Below, piece by piece: positions 1 to 12,738 of a DNA stretch of 64,000 nt. The notes beneath the pieces were generated by a model. The model did not search any database and was not told the DNA's origin. It was given only the letters and a program-made list of their open reading frames with translations. A program made the position numbers and the translations under genes. The stretch is from Heliopora coerulea (Eukaryota; Cnidaria; Anthozoa; Scleralcyonacea; Helioporidae): NCBI GenBank assembly GCA_030142905.1, contig JASJOG010000173.1, forward strand, positions 638,752-702,751, read 5' to 3'. Within the stretch, counting starts at the first letter, position 1. Each line of letters begins with the position of its first letter.

Positions 1-60
1 TTGGCAGAGCATCGCACTAGATTGGCGAGGTCGCGGGTTCGATTCCTAGCCGGAAGGCCC
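1..60 (+). repeat. tRNA-like fragment, probably SINE-derived
   Basis: The first 60 bases resemble the 3' two thirds of a tRNA: a D-arm-like GGCAGAGC, then GGTTCGATTCC, which fits the pol III B box (GWTCRANNC). The T stem and anticodon stem do not pair cleanly and no acceptor stem closes, so this is not a functional tRNA in view. It is cut by the window edge. A tRNA-derived SINE is the likeliest source; a decayed tRNA pseudogene is the alternative. Confidence 0.4.
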
Positions 61-340
61 AATGTTGCATTTTTTGCAACAGGTCCCGGTTGGGTCTTAA
101 TAATATCCAGACACTCGAGATTTTCCTCCTTCATATATATATATATATACATATATATTGGTTCAAATTAGACGATCTTAGTTGCCTGAAGATCACATTT
201 TGCGTGAAACTAAATTAACTTTAAGTTAGAACACTGTAAGCGCTCTGCCTTTTCAAGACATTGAACACTCTTAATCATATCGCAAACAAATCACTTGTTT
301 CGTGTGGTTGCACATATATATATATATATATATATACAAA

Positions 341-760
341 ATAGAAAATTGCTTGAGTGTCTCTGTGCTATGCCAGAAACATGAACAATGTCATTTCAGC
401 CGGTAAAATATCTAGTGGGAACACGAGGCGTAACTCAGTGTTTTCAGATATTTTTCAGCTTGAAATGGCGTCATTCATGATTCTGTCAAAGTACAGAGAC
501 ATGAAAGCTATTTTCTATTTGCTTTATAAAATAACTCAGGTTTTCTCGAAATTTTGTGCCGTCATCCGTGCCTTTGTACTCTAATACAAAATAAAGTGAC
601 GTCATCCGTGTCTCTGTACTCAAATACAAAATGAAATGACGTCAGGTGTGTCTCTGTACACTAATACAAAATGAAATGGCGTTAGCGGTATCTCTGTATT
701 CTGAGAGAAAGTTAAGCTCGTCCGATCAGAGCATGCATAGGACGCATGTTATTTTATAAA
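341..760 (+). repeat. Dispersed repeat, second copy inverted at 57.8-58.0 kb
   Basis: This segment runs from an AAATAGAAAATTGCTT-type end to a CTCGTCC...GTTATTTT-type end. A recognisable inverted copy lies at about 57,765-58,025. Within it, a 40-bp motif (CGTCATCCGTG...AATACAAAAT) is tandemly repeated about 3.5 times at 560-710; the other copy has only one motif. It looks like a small non-autonomous transposon, but no coding capacity or clear target duplication was seen. Confidence 0.5.
560..710 (+). repeat. 40-bp tandem repeat, about 3.5 copies
   Basis: Copies begin near 560, 600, 640 and 680, each starting CGTCA or CGTTA and including CTCTGTAC and AATACAAAAT. Copies differ by a few substitutions. 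TGACGTCA, a CRE-like palindrome, forms at two junctions (596-603 and 637-644); a regulatory role is only a possibility. Confidence 0.6.
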
Positions 761-1396
761 CATATACACAAGTTGGAGATGGTGTCCATGGCACAGAACC
801 TCAGGCACTTTAAAGACAACTAGTTCTCAACGAAATGGTCTGGTGTTAGGTTTACCCAAGAAACCGGTTTTTTACAACAACCCCACTACAGCACACATCG
901 GCGACAAAAATCGGTCAGTGTGACATTGGCTTTAAGATTGCATTGAAGAATTGTAGAAGTAATCGATTTCGCGGTTGTATTGCCGAGGACGAATCAGTGG
1001 AAACAGTGGCGTACCCAAGGGGAAAGCTGTGGGGGCTTAAACCTCTCCCATGGCAGCCTCAAAATGATTATTCATTTGTGTCCACGAAAAAATAAAAACA
1101 TAACGTAAAACGAAAAGCTAAAGCGTAGAGCTCACGATACCTCTGACAGACAGCCGTGAAATACTATAATTTCTTCGTCACCCTACTGGTGTGTTGTGTA
1201 CAAATTGGCCTGCAACCAGAGCAACATAGCGGAGGCTGATTTGACATTCTAGCTTCCCCTTACAAAAACAGGCTGTGCTGTTGAATACAAGTTTGGCAAT
1301 AGCAATAGAAAATGCAAGAAACGAATATGATTGTTATTTCTAAATTACATGGGAGACGTTTACTTAGAACTATTATGTTTGTTGTCCATTTTCTAG

Positions 1397-1755
1397 GTTA
1401 TCGTGAAAAACTGCTTTGTTTGGCTGCAATGAGTCTTGCTGGATTGATACTTATTCTTATCCTTGTCATTGGCTACCTCTTATGTCAAGCTCATGCCAAA
1501 GCAGTAGAAGCAGAAGAAAATAAATCAGAGTACGAAATGACTGATGTCATCAATAATGAAATATACGAAAACGTCCGCGGTAATGAGCACGATTTCATAG
1601 CTGAGGTCAGCACACCTGATGACTGGCAAACAGAATTATCAACGTACACCTCACTCAAAAGAACGAACGACGAAACTGATGAGAATCGTTACTGTCACTT
1701 AAACAAAAATACTGACCAAAATCACAGAACATCTGAGTCGCCAATTGCTGATTGA
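1397..1755 (+). CDS. Last exon of a receptor: transmembrane helix and tyrosine-motif tail
   Basis: A phase-1 exon begins after the acceptor TTTTCTAG and runs to a TGA. It encodes a short juxtamembrane stretch, a strong transmembrane helix (AGLILILILVIGYLL), then about 90 cytoplasmic residues. The tail contains YEMT, IYENV, TYTSL and RYCHL. STYTSL fits the ITIM consensus (S/I/V/L-x-Y-x-x-I/V/L). YTSL and YCHL are 11 residues apart, a spacing allowed by relaxed ITAM definitions. IYENV holds a GRB2-type YxN. The tail is clearly paralogous to that at 62,066-62,385; the two share KRTNDETDEN or GRTNDETDEN. Earlier exons lie upstream of the window. A signalling type I membrane receptor is inferred; ligand and partners are unknown. 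Confidence 0.75.
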
Positions 1756-1938
1756 TTGACATTTAGAACAAAAAATTTTTGAGAGCAGTACATTTTCGCA
1801 GTTGCCTGACGCTTTTGGCTACTTACACTTCACTCAGCATTTCCAGCTCGGCATTCCATTTTCATTTTCATGCATAGAATTGCAGAGCCTTTATTGCCAA
1901 AACTGATCAACGGTGGCATTTTGTGGGAAAAGTAGAGA

Positions 1939-1944
1939 AATAAA
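1939..1944 (+). promoter_or_regulatory. Candidate poly(A) signal AATAAA
   Basis: AATAAA lies about 180 bases after the stop of the receptor exon ending at 1755. A second AATAAA at 2232-2237 is an alternative. Transcript ends would decide which is used. Confidence 0.4.
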
Positions 1945-4900
1945 TGACACCAAGAATTGAATTGTACTGCACCCCGTCCAAAAAAGTGGCCGTTTCTACC
2001 ATTTCCGTACCACAAAATTTGATGTCGTGAGACCGGTAATAGATGAAATATATATAGCTCACTTAGTTGTACCTTGCAAAATTTAAGATGCATAAAGCTA
2101 TGTGAATATCCTATTACTGCTTCCATTTGATGATCGTTCGCATAAAAAAGCTGAAAATTATGTAATTTGCACGTGGTGTAGAACTACATGCTAAGAAACG
2201 TTGTATTAATGTACTGTGGAAATCGTTGAAGAATAAAAAAAAGAGCTATCTAGACTGCATCTTGTACTGTAACTAATGTGTAGAATATAGAATATTAAAA
2301 ACTTTACAAATGAGCACTATAAGCGCAAATGAGATGTGAGAAAGAATCGGTTAATTAATTGGTAAAATATCTAGTCATCTATGACGAGTTTAAGTTGCTA
2401 TGATAAAACAATTATTGTCTACGATAATCCTGCTCAAACCCTAAGTGACTATTTTTCAAAGATTGGCTCACTGTCATCATATGAGCTTCCAAAAACAATA
2501 TTGAACCCACTTGACTTTGTCAAAAAATCTACGCTAGTTTTCTATTCAGTGTTGTTTCTGAGGCTGAGATTTGCTAATTTTTTTTAAATTCAATCTAGGC
2601 CTGAGAAATATCCCTCACTGGCCTTTGTCCACCAGACTATCATTAATCCTTGATTAAACTATTATTTACCAAGAGAGAGGTCCGTAAGGGAGAGTATTTG
2701 CATAAGGTTTTCGTACAGCCTTCGCTCTTCATCGCTCTGTCTGTACGAAAAAACCGTAGGCAAATACTTTGCAGTGGAGACCGAGCAAACGAGATTGATA
2801 AGGAATTTATTATATGGCTGTTAGTCGAGGTTTTTTTCCAATTTTTAGTTCAGTTTTCGTCATCAGATGTCACTGTCTACTTGACATCGTAACTTGTTCA
2901 TTGTGCTTCTTGTTTCCACTAATTAAAGGTTTTTTATCGTAATCTTATACAAGTAGCTTTAAACAAAAGCAGCACTGGTGTTCCAGCACATTTAATCACT
3001 CAAAAATTTTCAATTTACATTCTCAATCCCTCTCAAATTTCATTAAAATCAGCTTGAAGATTTTCCCACTTAAACTTACCGAACCGGAATAAAGAGTGTA
3101 TTGGACCGGTCCAATATCTTAAAATCTCGAACAGTTCAGCAATCAATCAGCATGCGTAATTTTGCGTATTGATCGAAAAACCGGTTCAATCCTAATATAA
3201 TAAAAAACAAAAAAAAAAAAACATTACAAATAATGCTTGGATCGCGCTCAAGATATTTAAATGCTCAGTGTGACACAACTGTACAGTTAAAAAGTATTAT
3301 TATCAAAAATTTTTCATCAAATAAAACTGTTCGAGTGACAACTGACGAACGTATGAGCTGATAAAAACACGTGAAAGATGTAGCCTCAAAAGCAATTGCA
3401 ATTATGTACCATGTAAACCTTTTGTACCAAGACACAGTATAGTAACATTATATAAGTCCAAAGTGCATCCATATTTTGGTTATCGCTCAGCCATTAGGAT
3501 CATTCTGATGCCGTTAACAGACCCGAACTACCAGCTGAGTCGTGACTGGTTACAATTGTAACATTAGGTTTAATAGCAAAATGGGAAAAGTAAAAAATTA
3601 GGTTGAATATCTTTATAAGAGCAAAAAGATAAACACTTGGTATAGCCTTAGTTCAGAAGAGAAACGATATTTTGCCTACTGTGGAGTTTCAGTTTGAAAG
3701 CGATAGAATGTCTTTCTTAGTGATAAAACCACAACGCAGCTTGAATAATATAAAACAATTAGAATTAAATATGTGTGCGTAGATTTCCCTGAATTTAACT
3801 ATTTTGTTCGGTTTTTAAAACTACAAGAATTTTAAATAGTACACTGACAATTTCTTTTCAATTGTAGTTGGTTAAGTTGTTTTTATTATTTAAACAATGG
3901 ATTATCAAGTTTCGTGTAACCGACGGTCTCCATTCAAGCCACTTCGTTACTTATAAATAAACAAACAACAAAAAAAACTAATAAATGAATTAATGAATAA
4001 GTAAATAAATAAATCAATAAACAAATAGGTAAATGATAAATGTGCAATCCACACTGGGAGGAATGGATCCTTTAATGTCTTTATTAAATGTCTTGCGCAC
4101 TTAACTAATCTAAGAACTTTGCTAAGGTGGGCAAGTCTCAGCACCTTATGTATTTACTAAGGTCAACTAAGATATAGATTTAAGGGAATCATTAAATATT
4201 TTATTTTGATAATTCTAGGGAAATGTTCGGGTAGAAATACATAACAGTCCAAAAGAAATGTTCATATTTGTTGGAGTTGAGATATGGAGCATTTATACCG
4301 ATACAATAGGTTTGCATTACAAGCTATAATGGATGGTGCGTCTTACCATTAAACAGAACACTTTCTAAGCATATGAACTTGACAAATGTTCGCATATTTT
4401 AATTCTACCGATTTCTTCTTTTAGGTCAATTTTAGGTCAATCAAGCCTCGATCTTCAATAGCTGAAACCTCTGCACTAATGTAGTTGGGTTGTAACGATT
4501 ATTCAACTTCTGGATGATATCTAAAATTTCTATGTTCTTATCGATTTTTAATGTGCTATTCCAAAAATCGTTTGTTATAAAATATGTCGTATAGCGTTAG
4601 TTCGTCAGAAGAGCAAAAACATAGGAAGATACCTTGAAGGTACGAAAGACTCTGGTTACAAGACCGGTCTTAAACCGTAGAACACGTCCTAGTAATCGAA
4701 TTGCTCACTGTAAAGGTTTGCTTGCCACTAAAGATTCTCTCTTCCTCGCAGGATGTCTTTCGTTGTAAGATTACGTCAAACATGACTTGCCACATCGTCA
4801 ATCGATTCTCGGACATTCTGATAAGGGAGCTTCATTTGTGTTTACATACACCAAGAAGATTCGACATTACATCCCATCGTTTAGGAAAACGAGAGCTGAC

Positions 4901-5034
4901 CCTGGTGTTACAGCTAATTGGTGTTACAATGGGCACCTAAATGAGTCCTGCTCACGTTGTTACTTAAGTCTTTCTTTGTAATGTAGATGTGATCGATATT
5001 GATAAGCTTAGCGTGTTTAAATAAAGTTTTTTTA
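1945..5034. other. Intergenic stretch without recognisable genes
   Basis: AT-rich sequence with no ORF that looks coding. It holds a 74-bp hairpin at 2694-2767 and an A-rich AAAT/AAAC simple repeat at about 3953-4034. Nothing else stands out. Confidence 0.5.
2694..2767. repeat. Imperfect palindrome, MITE-like
   Basis: The left arm GTATTTGCATAAGGTTTTCG and following TACAG pair with CTGTACGAAAAAACCG and following TAGGCAAATAC after a ~22-bp spacer. The arms are about 25 bp with minor mismatches. No coding capacity. Confidence 0.6.
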
Positions 5035-5315
5035 TCTATTCCATTTATCCCATCTATCCTACCTATCACATCTATCCCATCTACCCCATCTTTCCCATGC
5101 ATCATATCCATCCCATCTATCCATCCATCCTATCTATCCACCCATCCTATTTATCCCATCTATTCCATCGATCCCATCAATCCCATCAATCCCATTGATC
5201 CCATCGATCCCATTGATCCCATCGATCCATTCATCCCATCAATCCCATCCATACCATCGATTTGTCCATCCCATCCCATGGATCTATCCATCGATCCGTC
5301 GATCCGTTGTTCCGT
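5035..5315 (+). repeat. Degenerate (ATCCC)n minisatellite
   Basis: Runs of CCATC, ATCCC, ATCGATCCC and related pentamers and decamers over about 280 bp. Translation in several frames gives Ile/Pro/Ser-rich peptides that are artefacts of the repeat. Confidence 0.85.
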
Positions 5316-5620
5316 CTATCTTTATTTTTAAAAATGCTAACTCGAATCCTTACTCTAATCCTGAGTGGGATCTTTACTCGAATCCCAACTCGGATGACCA
5401 ACTAACTCAAAATCGAGTTTGAAGTTGTCGAAATTGTACGATAATTAAGATCACATTTCTAAACTACATGTTGGTACTGACTCCCTTTGTGTTTCCTTTG
5501 TATAAGTAGTGAATGATCGTGGCTATTGATTTACCGGGCAGGAAACGTAGACCTAATATAAAGATGAGAGCCCAGCTCAGGATTTTTATATAGAGAGCCA
5601 TAACAACAGAAAAAACGCAA
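5316..5620. other. Non-coding stretch
   Basis: Begins with further short-period imperfect repeats (AATCC, CTCGAATCC); otherwise nothing recognised. Confidence 0.4.
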
Positions 5621-5624
5621 AGTA

Positions 5625-6360
5625 TTTAAAACAACTTTATTAACGTTTCGTTTCGGACGTGCAATATCTTCAGAGTGACTATTTACAACTGTGACAAAAA
5701 CCTGTATATCTATTTACACGGAATGATAAGTAACATGAAAACTAACCAATGGGATTAAAGTAACAAGTTGTAACTTGACACGAAAATAGAGATAAAATAA
5801 AATGAAATCAAAGGCACAATGAAAAGGGGGCCGCGTGAAACCAAAATAAAGAAAGGGGTAAGGAATAGATGTTTTCGTTGAGAGAGGGTCTATATTTCGA
5901 TATCAGTAAGCTTTCTCTTGAAAGAGCTCAAAGTTGGAGTTCGAACGACAAGAAGAGATAATAGTGAAATCATCAGGAGAGAAGTGGTGAAGATATTGAT
6001 GTTAGTGGGCAAAAACGCTTGAAAGGGAATTCGTTGCAAGTTTCTTTCACGTCAAAGGCGAAACCCCCATATGCTCTGAGATTCACGTATGAAAATGTCG
6101 GCGCATTTGGCCGAAATACAATGCCCTGCAGCATTGACAAGAGTATTTATAAATAATACGCGATCTCGTCGACTTGCGAATTCGGTCTTTGAAGGAAAAG
6201 AAACCGGACAGTCGTCTGCCTGACTGGAAGATGAAACGTACAGCAACGTGTGGGAAAGCAGAGGAACATAATTTAGCAATTTGAGTTCGGATTTGTAAAG
6301 AGTGTGAACCTGTGAAAGGGAGAGAAAGGTTGAGGACAGTTTTACCAGGCATGTTTGAAT
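5625..6360 (-). mobile_element. Penelope-like element 3' fragment with GIY-YIG remnant
   Basis: On the minus strand, 6083-6352 encodes a decayed PLE C-terminus: a FTGSHSLQIRTQI linker followed by SRIIYKYSCQCC and ALYFGQ, the start of the GIY-YIG endonuclease domain that nicks DNA for PLE retrotransposition. Matching protein pieces occur at 8999-9200 and 43,800-44,266. The 3' end of the element, near 5648-5680, carries the CTGAAGA...CGAAACG motif seen at other PLE ends in this window. Frames are broken and the reverse transcriptase is absent; a dead fragment. Confidence 0.8.
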
Positions 6361-6840
6361 TTTGCGTTGGCGGACTGAACAGTTTATCGAGAAAAACTCT
6401 AATGCAGTGGTCAAGGAAAATTTCAGGACATCCATCGTTGAGTCAATGCTTAAACCATTTGCTTTAGCTTTAACTCCAGTTCTGAAACCTATAGCAGAGG
6501 TGCACTCACATATAGGAAAAGGAGCATTACGGAGCCTTAAGCTCCTTCCTTAGAGGCCACAAAAATTATTTCTATTTTCACCCATGAAAAAAAATAAACA
6601 TTACAACGCAAAGTTAAAAGCTGATGGCGTAGAGGCTACGATTCCTCTGATAGACGACCAGAAATGCTTAAATTTCTCCGAAATCTCAGTAGTGTGTTGT
6701 GTACAAGGAGTGTTCGTTCTTTATGCCAGAATTGGCCTTGTAGAGACGTTAAAATATAAACAGTTCCTGGAGGAGCTTTCCTTCAGAACCCAAAGTTGAG
6801 TCTGAATTACCATTCTACTTGCCCCTTACAAAAATCCTGA
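6361..6840. other. Non-coding stretch
   Basis: No coding exon recognised. Between the minus-strand PLE fragment and the plus-strand PLE. Confidence 0.4.
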
Positions 6841-6911
6841 GTGCGTAGTTGACCCATAGAGGTTGAAAACCAAGGCCAGTACAATTGACTTGGTCCACAA
6901 GGATGTTTATA

Positions 6912-7250
6912 AAACAGCGATTTTGTCGTGGTAACAAATTGAAAGGCAGTTTTTAGATACATTGATACCATGGTGATCGGTAATTTAAGATAAAGAGAAA
7001 ATGAAGATGAATATACGCACTAAAGAGGTATACACAGTTACTAAAGACTGTTAGATCGTTTAGTTCTTAAAAGAACTGTATGAAACTAACCACACGTTGT
7101 TTTCTTCAAGTTTCATACACTTCTTTTAAGAACTAAACGATCCAACAGTCTTTGGTAACTGTGTATACCTCTTTAGTGCGTATATTCCTCTTCATTTTCT
7201 CTTACTTTATCTTAAATTACCAATCACCATGGTATCAACGTATTTAAAAA
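6912..7250. mobile_element. Foldback element inserted in a PLE
   Basis: Two ~130-bp arms, about 6949-7085 and 7107-7250, are near-perfect inverted copies around a ~20-bp spacer. The insert is flanked by AAGGATGTTTAT on both sides (about 6900-6911 and 7249-7260), which looks like a 12-bp target duplication. The right flank continues into the PLE reverse-transcriptase reading frame, so the foldback interrupted that element. No protein is encoded. Confidence 0.7.
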
Positions 7251-9301
7251 GGATGTTTATGTTAGTACGATGAAGGAAATTCTTTCGGACACCTCAAAAT
7301 TTAAATCAGTTCGAACCGACATAATGAACACCACCATAACACTTGAAAAACACTTGCGTGAACTTCCTCTTAGTCTTAACAAAGACAACGTTATTGACCA
7401 AGGTACCTGTGAACGTTTAGCTCCTTCCGGCTAAAATCCAGGTATTTTATACGGCTTACCTAAGTTACTTTTACGGGAAAGTTTACTTATCTGCAAACTA
7501 AAGTCTTTTTTAAATGCCAACATGGGCTCAGCTCCACTTTTTCTGTTTTGATTCATCTTTGTTGTTTTTACTCTTACTTTTTACGGTCTGTCGACCTACC
7601 GTCAGTTAGTGTAATATTTATTTTTATTCTTTCATTCTAGTAGTTATCGCAAGTGTTAGCATTTGCCTGTTACTATATAATTAGCGTCACTGCGTTGGTT
7701 ATTTATTTCTGAAGATGTTGCAAGCTTTGTGACGAAACGTTAGATCCATTAAACAATTTTGAAATTTACTTCTCACTTCTCTATTTAAAATGCTAATCCT
7801 TCGTATTATATGTTGGGCTCTGATATTTGTTACACGTTTGCGATTCCCGCCTGGTGATTCTATCCCTCTTTTCTTCACGTTTTGCGTAGTTCTAACCTCG
7901 ATACCACTAACGTATTTATGGCTAGTTTCGGGATTAATTCTCTTTTCACCAATGTGCCACTAAACGAAACGTTTGACATCATAATTAATAAGGCTTTTCA
8001 CAACACTACACTTTTTCATCACTAGTCTGCATCACAATTGCGAAAACTTTTATCGTTATCAGTTAAATACTGCCGTTTCTTATTTAATGATTGCTTCTAT
8101 GCACAAACAGATGGTGTAGCCATGGATCTCCGCTCGCTCCTCTGGTGGCTAATATTATCTTAGCATTTCATGAACCCTGCTGGTTGGTTAAGTGCCAGCA
8201 GATTTTAAACCGCTATTTTTCCGCCGTTATATTGATGATTGTTAAGAATATGATGGCCCAGCATATAGCTTTTAATAAAAACATAATGGATCATAATAGA
8301 AAAACGAACTTTAATGCTGACGTTTCGTTACTAAACAAGTAACATCTTCAGAGCGAAATGAATTACAATGTTTGCATAAGGCTTAAATAACTGTTACGAA
8401 AACAGGTGGTGGTGATGGCATGAGAAGGACAAAGGAATGTTAATGAGTGTGGCAGAGTGAAACTTAATGGAGTCGTTGGTATGTTATGTACAGAATTAGC
8501 ATAAATAGATAGGTTATTTTTCGCTCGCGTGATCACGTTCGTCCCTTTCTAGATTACCTCAACTCGTAACATCCCAACATTACATTCACTAACCAGCTAG
8601 AGGTCAACTCCACGCTTCCTTTTCTAGAAGTTTTAATTAATCGGTCAGTAGGTTTCTCTACTTCAGTTTGGCACAAGCCCACTTTTACAGATTTATTCAC
8701 TAACTTTGACAGTTTCAACCCATCTTCCTTTAAGCGGGGTCTCGTCTATATTATACTAAATCGGTACTTGAAAATTTGTTCCTCCTTCCTCCTTTTTCAC
8801 ACAGAAGTCCTAAAGGTTAAAAACCTTTTACTACGTAATGGCTATCCTGAAGCTTTTCTCGATCACTGTATCAGTGTTTTCTTAGATGGTTTATTTAGCC
8901 CACCACACCAGTACCCTAATTCCTCTCAAAGGAGAGTGATTTACTTCACACTGTCTTTTACCAGATCTCATTTACTGCTATAGATCATAACCCAGATTAT
9001 GAAATTATGTTCCGCAGCCTTTCCATATGCCTCTTTTTGTTTAATTTTTCGATCCGGACGACGGTTGTCCAGTTTCTTTCCTTTCAAGGACCAAATACTC
9101 ACGTTACTGAGATCGCGTGTCTTTTATAAATACACATGCCAATGCTGCTCAGCGTTGTATTTCGGCCAATTTCTTCCGGTCATTCTTCTTCTAACCTCCA
9201 AGTACTTATCCGAAAGAGTTTGTTCTGATTTGTCTCTGCCGGATGTGTGTTAATGCCTTCCATCATGTCGCCTTTGCTATTGGTTCACCTTTTCTATTGG
9301 T

Positions 9302-9310
<9 letters not shown>
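7251..9310 (+). mobile_element. Penelope-like retroelement, fragmented
   Basis: Protein pieces in PLE order: an N-terminal part at 7258-7470; RT segments SLFTNVPLNETFDIII near 7930-7990 and CRFLFND with a decayed GSPLAPLVANI near 8070-8160; a thumb/linker at 8570-8990 (HPNITFTNQLE, VWHKPTFTDLFTNF); then the GIY-YIG start SRVFYKYTCQCC...LYFGQ at 9110-9170. A second PLE end (ribozyme-like motif at 7709-7738) sits between the first two pieces and an inverted one at 8321-8352 interrupts the RT. It is therefore a composite of at least two insertions. It has frameshifts throughout and cannot be functional. Its 3' region seeds the tandem array that follows. Confidence 0.8.
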
Positions 9311-9349
<39 letters not shown>

Positions 9350-9716
9350 ATAAGTATGATGAAAAGTTTGTTCTCAAGCTTTTACCTCAGAAAACTTCTG
9401 AGCTCCCCAACGGGAATCGAACCCGTGTCTCCCGATTGCCGGTACGGTTGTTTTACCACTACACTATAGGGTCTCAGACGGCAAGCATGATGTTAATTAG
9501 GGACCTGGTTCGTAATATTGATATGCCTGAGATCGTTACTGAGATCGCGTGTCTTTTATAAATACACATGCCAATGCTGCTCAGCGTTGTATTTCGGCCA
9601 ATTTCTTCCGGTCATTCTTCTTCTAACCTCCAAGTACTTATCCGAAAGAGTTTGTTCTGATTTGTCTCTGCCGGATGTGTGTTAATGTCTTCCATCATGT
9701 CGCCTTTGCTATTGGT

Positions 9717-9770
<54 letters not shown>

Positions 9771-10154
9771 ATAAGTATGATGAAAAGTTTGTTCTCAAGC
9801 TTTTACCTCAGAAAACTTCTGAGCTCCCCAACGGGAATCGAACCCGTGTCTCCCGATTGCCGGTACGGTTGTTTTACCACTACACTATAGGGTCTCAGAC
9901 GGCAAGCATGATGTTAATTAGAGACCTGGTTCGTAATATTGATATGCCTGAGATCGTTACTGAGATCGCGTGTCTTTTATAAATACACATGCCAATGCTG
10001 CTCAGCGTTGTATTTCGGCCAATTTCTTCCGGTCATTCTTCTTCTAACCTCCAAGTACTTATCCGAAAGAGTTTGTTCTGATTTGTCTCTGCCGGATGTG
10101 TGTTAATGTCTTCCATCATGTCGCCTTTGCTATTGGTTCACCTTTTCTATTGGT

Positions 10155-10206
<52 letters not shown>

Positions 10207-10593
10207 ATAAGTATGATGAAAAGTTTGTTCTCAAGCTTTTACCTCAGAAAACTTCTGAGCTCCCCAACGGGAATCGAACCCGTGTCTCCCGATTGCCGGT
10301 ACGGTTGTTTTACCACTACACTATAGGGTCTCAGACGGCAAGCATGATGTTAATTAGAGACCTGGTTCGTAATATTGATATGCCTGAGATCGTTACTGAG
10401 ATCGCGTGTCTTTTATAAATACACATGCCAATGCTGCTCAGCGTTGTATTTCGGCCAATTTCTTCCGGTCATTCTTCTTCTAACCTCCAAGTACTTATCC
10501 GAAAGAGTTTGTTCTGATTTGTCTCTGCCGGATGTGTGTTAATGTCTTCCATCATGTCGCCTTTGCTATTGGTTCACCTTTTCTATTGGTTAT

Positions 10594-10627
<34 letters not shown>

Positions 10628-11015
10628 CATAAGTATGATGAAAAGTTTGTTCTCAAGCTTTTACCTCAGAAAACTTCTGAGCTCCCCAACGGGAATCGAA
10701 CCCGTGTCTCCCGATTGCCGGTACGGTTGTTTTACCACTACACTATAGGGTCTCAGACGGCAAGCATGATGTTAATTAGGGACCTGGTTCGTAATATTGA
10801 TATGCCTGAGATCGTTACTGAGATCGCGTGTCTTTTATAAATACACATGCCAATGCTGCTCAGCATTGTATTTCGGCCAATTTCTTCCGGTCATTCTTCT
10901 TCTAACCTCCAAGTACTTATCCGAAAGAGTTTGTTCTGATTTGTCTCTGCCGGATGTGTGTTAATGTCTTCCATCATGTCGCCTTTGCTATTGGTTCACC
11001 TTTTCTATTGGTTAT

Positions 11016-11049
<34 letters not shown>

Positions 11050-11417
11050 CATAAGTATGATGAAAAGTTTGTTCTCAAGCTTTTACCTCAGAAAACTTCT
11101 GAGCTCCCCAACGGGAATCGAACCCGTGTCTCCCGATTGCCGGTACGGTTGTTTTACCACTACACTATAGGGTCTCAGACGGCAAGCATGATGTTAATTA
11201 GGGACCTGGTTCGTAATATTGATATGCCTGAGATCGTTACTGAGATCGCGTGTCTTTTATAAATACACATGCCAATGCTGCTCAGCATTGTATTTCGGCC
11301 AATTTCTTCCGGTCATTCTTCTTCTAACCTCCAAGTACTTATCCGAAAGAGTTTGTTCTGATTTGTCTCTGCCGGATGTGTGTTAATGTCTTCCATCATG
11401 TCGCCTTTGCTATTGGT

Positions 11418-11471
<54 letters not shown>

Positions 11472-11855
11472 ATAAGTATGATGAAAAGTTTGTTCTCAAG
11501 CTTTTACCTCAGAAAACTTCTGAGCTCCCCAACGGGAATCGAACCCGTGTCTCCCGATTGCCGGTACGGTTGTTTTACCACTACACTATAGGGTCTCAGA
11601 CGGCAAGCATGATGTTAATTAGAGACCTGGTTCGTAATATTGATATGCCTGAGATCGTTACTGAGATCGCGTGTCTTTTATAAATACACATGCCAATGCT
11701 GCTCAGCGTTGTATTTCGGCCAATTTCTTCCGGTCATTCTTCTTCTAACCTCCAAGTACTTATCCGAAAGAGTTTGTTCTGATTTGTCTCTGCCGGATGT
11801 GTGTTAATGTCTTCCATCATGTCGCCTTTGCTATTGGTTCACCTTTTCTATTGGT

Positions 11856-11893
<38 letters not shown>

Positions 11894-12260
11894 ATAAGTA
11901 TGATGAAAAGTTTGTTCTCAAGCTTTTACCTCAGAAAACTTCTGAGCTCCTCAACGGGAATCGAACCCGTGTCTCCCGATTGCCGGTACGGTTGTTTTAC
12001 CACTACACTATAGGGTCTCAGACGGCAAGCATGATGTTAATTAGGGACCTGGTTCGTAATATTGATATGCCTGAGATCGTTACTGAGATCGCGTGTCTTT
12101 TATAAATACACATGCCAATGCTGCTCAGCGTTGTATTTCGGCCAATTTCTTCCGGTCATTCTTCTTCTAACCTCCAAGTACTTATCCGAAAGAGTTTGTT
12201 CTGATTTGTCTCTGCCGGATGTGTGTTAATGTCTTCCATCATGTCGCCTTTGCTATTGGT

Positions 12261-12306
<46 letters not shown>

Positions 12307-12690
12307 ATAAGTATGATGAAAAGTTTGTTCTCAAGCTTTTACCTCAGAAAACTTCTGAGCTCCCCAACGGGAATCGAACCCGTGTCTCCCGATTGCCGGT
12401 ACGGTTGTTTTACCACTACACTATAGGGTCTCAGACGGCAAGCATGATGTTAATTAGAGACCTGGTTCGTAATATTGATATGCCTGAGATCGTTACTGAG
12501 ATCGCGTGTCTTTTATAAATACACATGCCAATGCTGCTCAGCGTTGTATTTCGGCCAATTTCTTCCGGTCATTCTTCTTCTAATCTCCAAGTACTTATCC
12601 GAAAGAGTTTGTTCTGATTTGTCTCTGCCGGATGTGTGTTAATGTCTTCCATCATGTCGCCTTTGCTATTGGTTCACCTTTTCTATTGGT

Positions 12691-12738
<48 letters not shown>

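Larger units (their letters stand above)
61..1396. other. Non-coding stretch, intron of the upstream receptor gene
   Basis: No credible coding exon seen. It holds two (TA)n runs near 137-152 and 311-335, and a dispersed repeat at about 341-760. It ends at the splice acceptor of the exon at 1397, so it is probably the last intron of that gene. Confidence 0.5.

Noticed and set aside
4999..5422. Ile/Pro/Ser-rich ORFs
   Set aside because: Products of the (ATCCC)n minisatellite read in different frames.
9403..9473. Functional tRNA gene cluster
   Set aside because: The T arm is good, but the anticodon stem is broken, T33 is absent and the acceptor stem does not pair.
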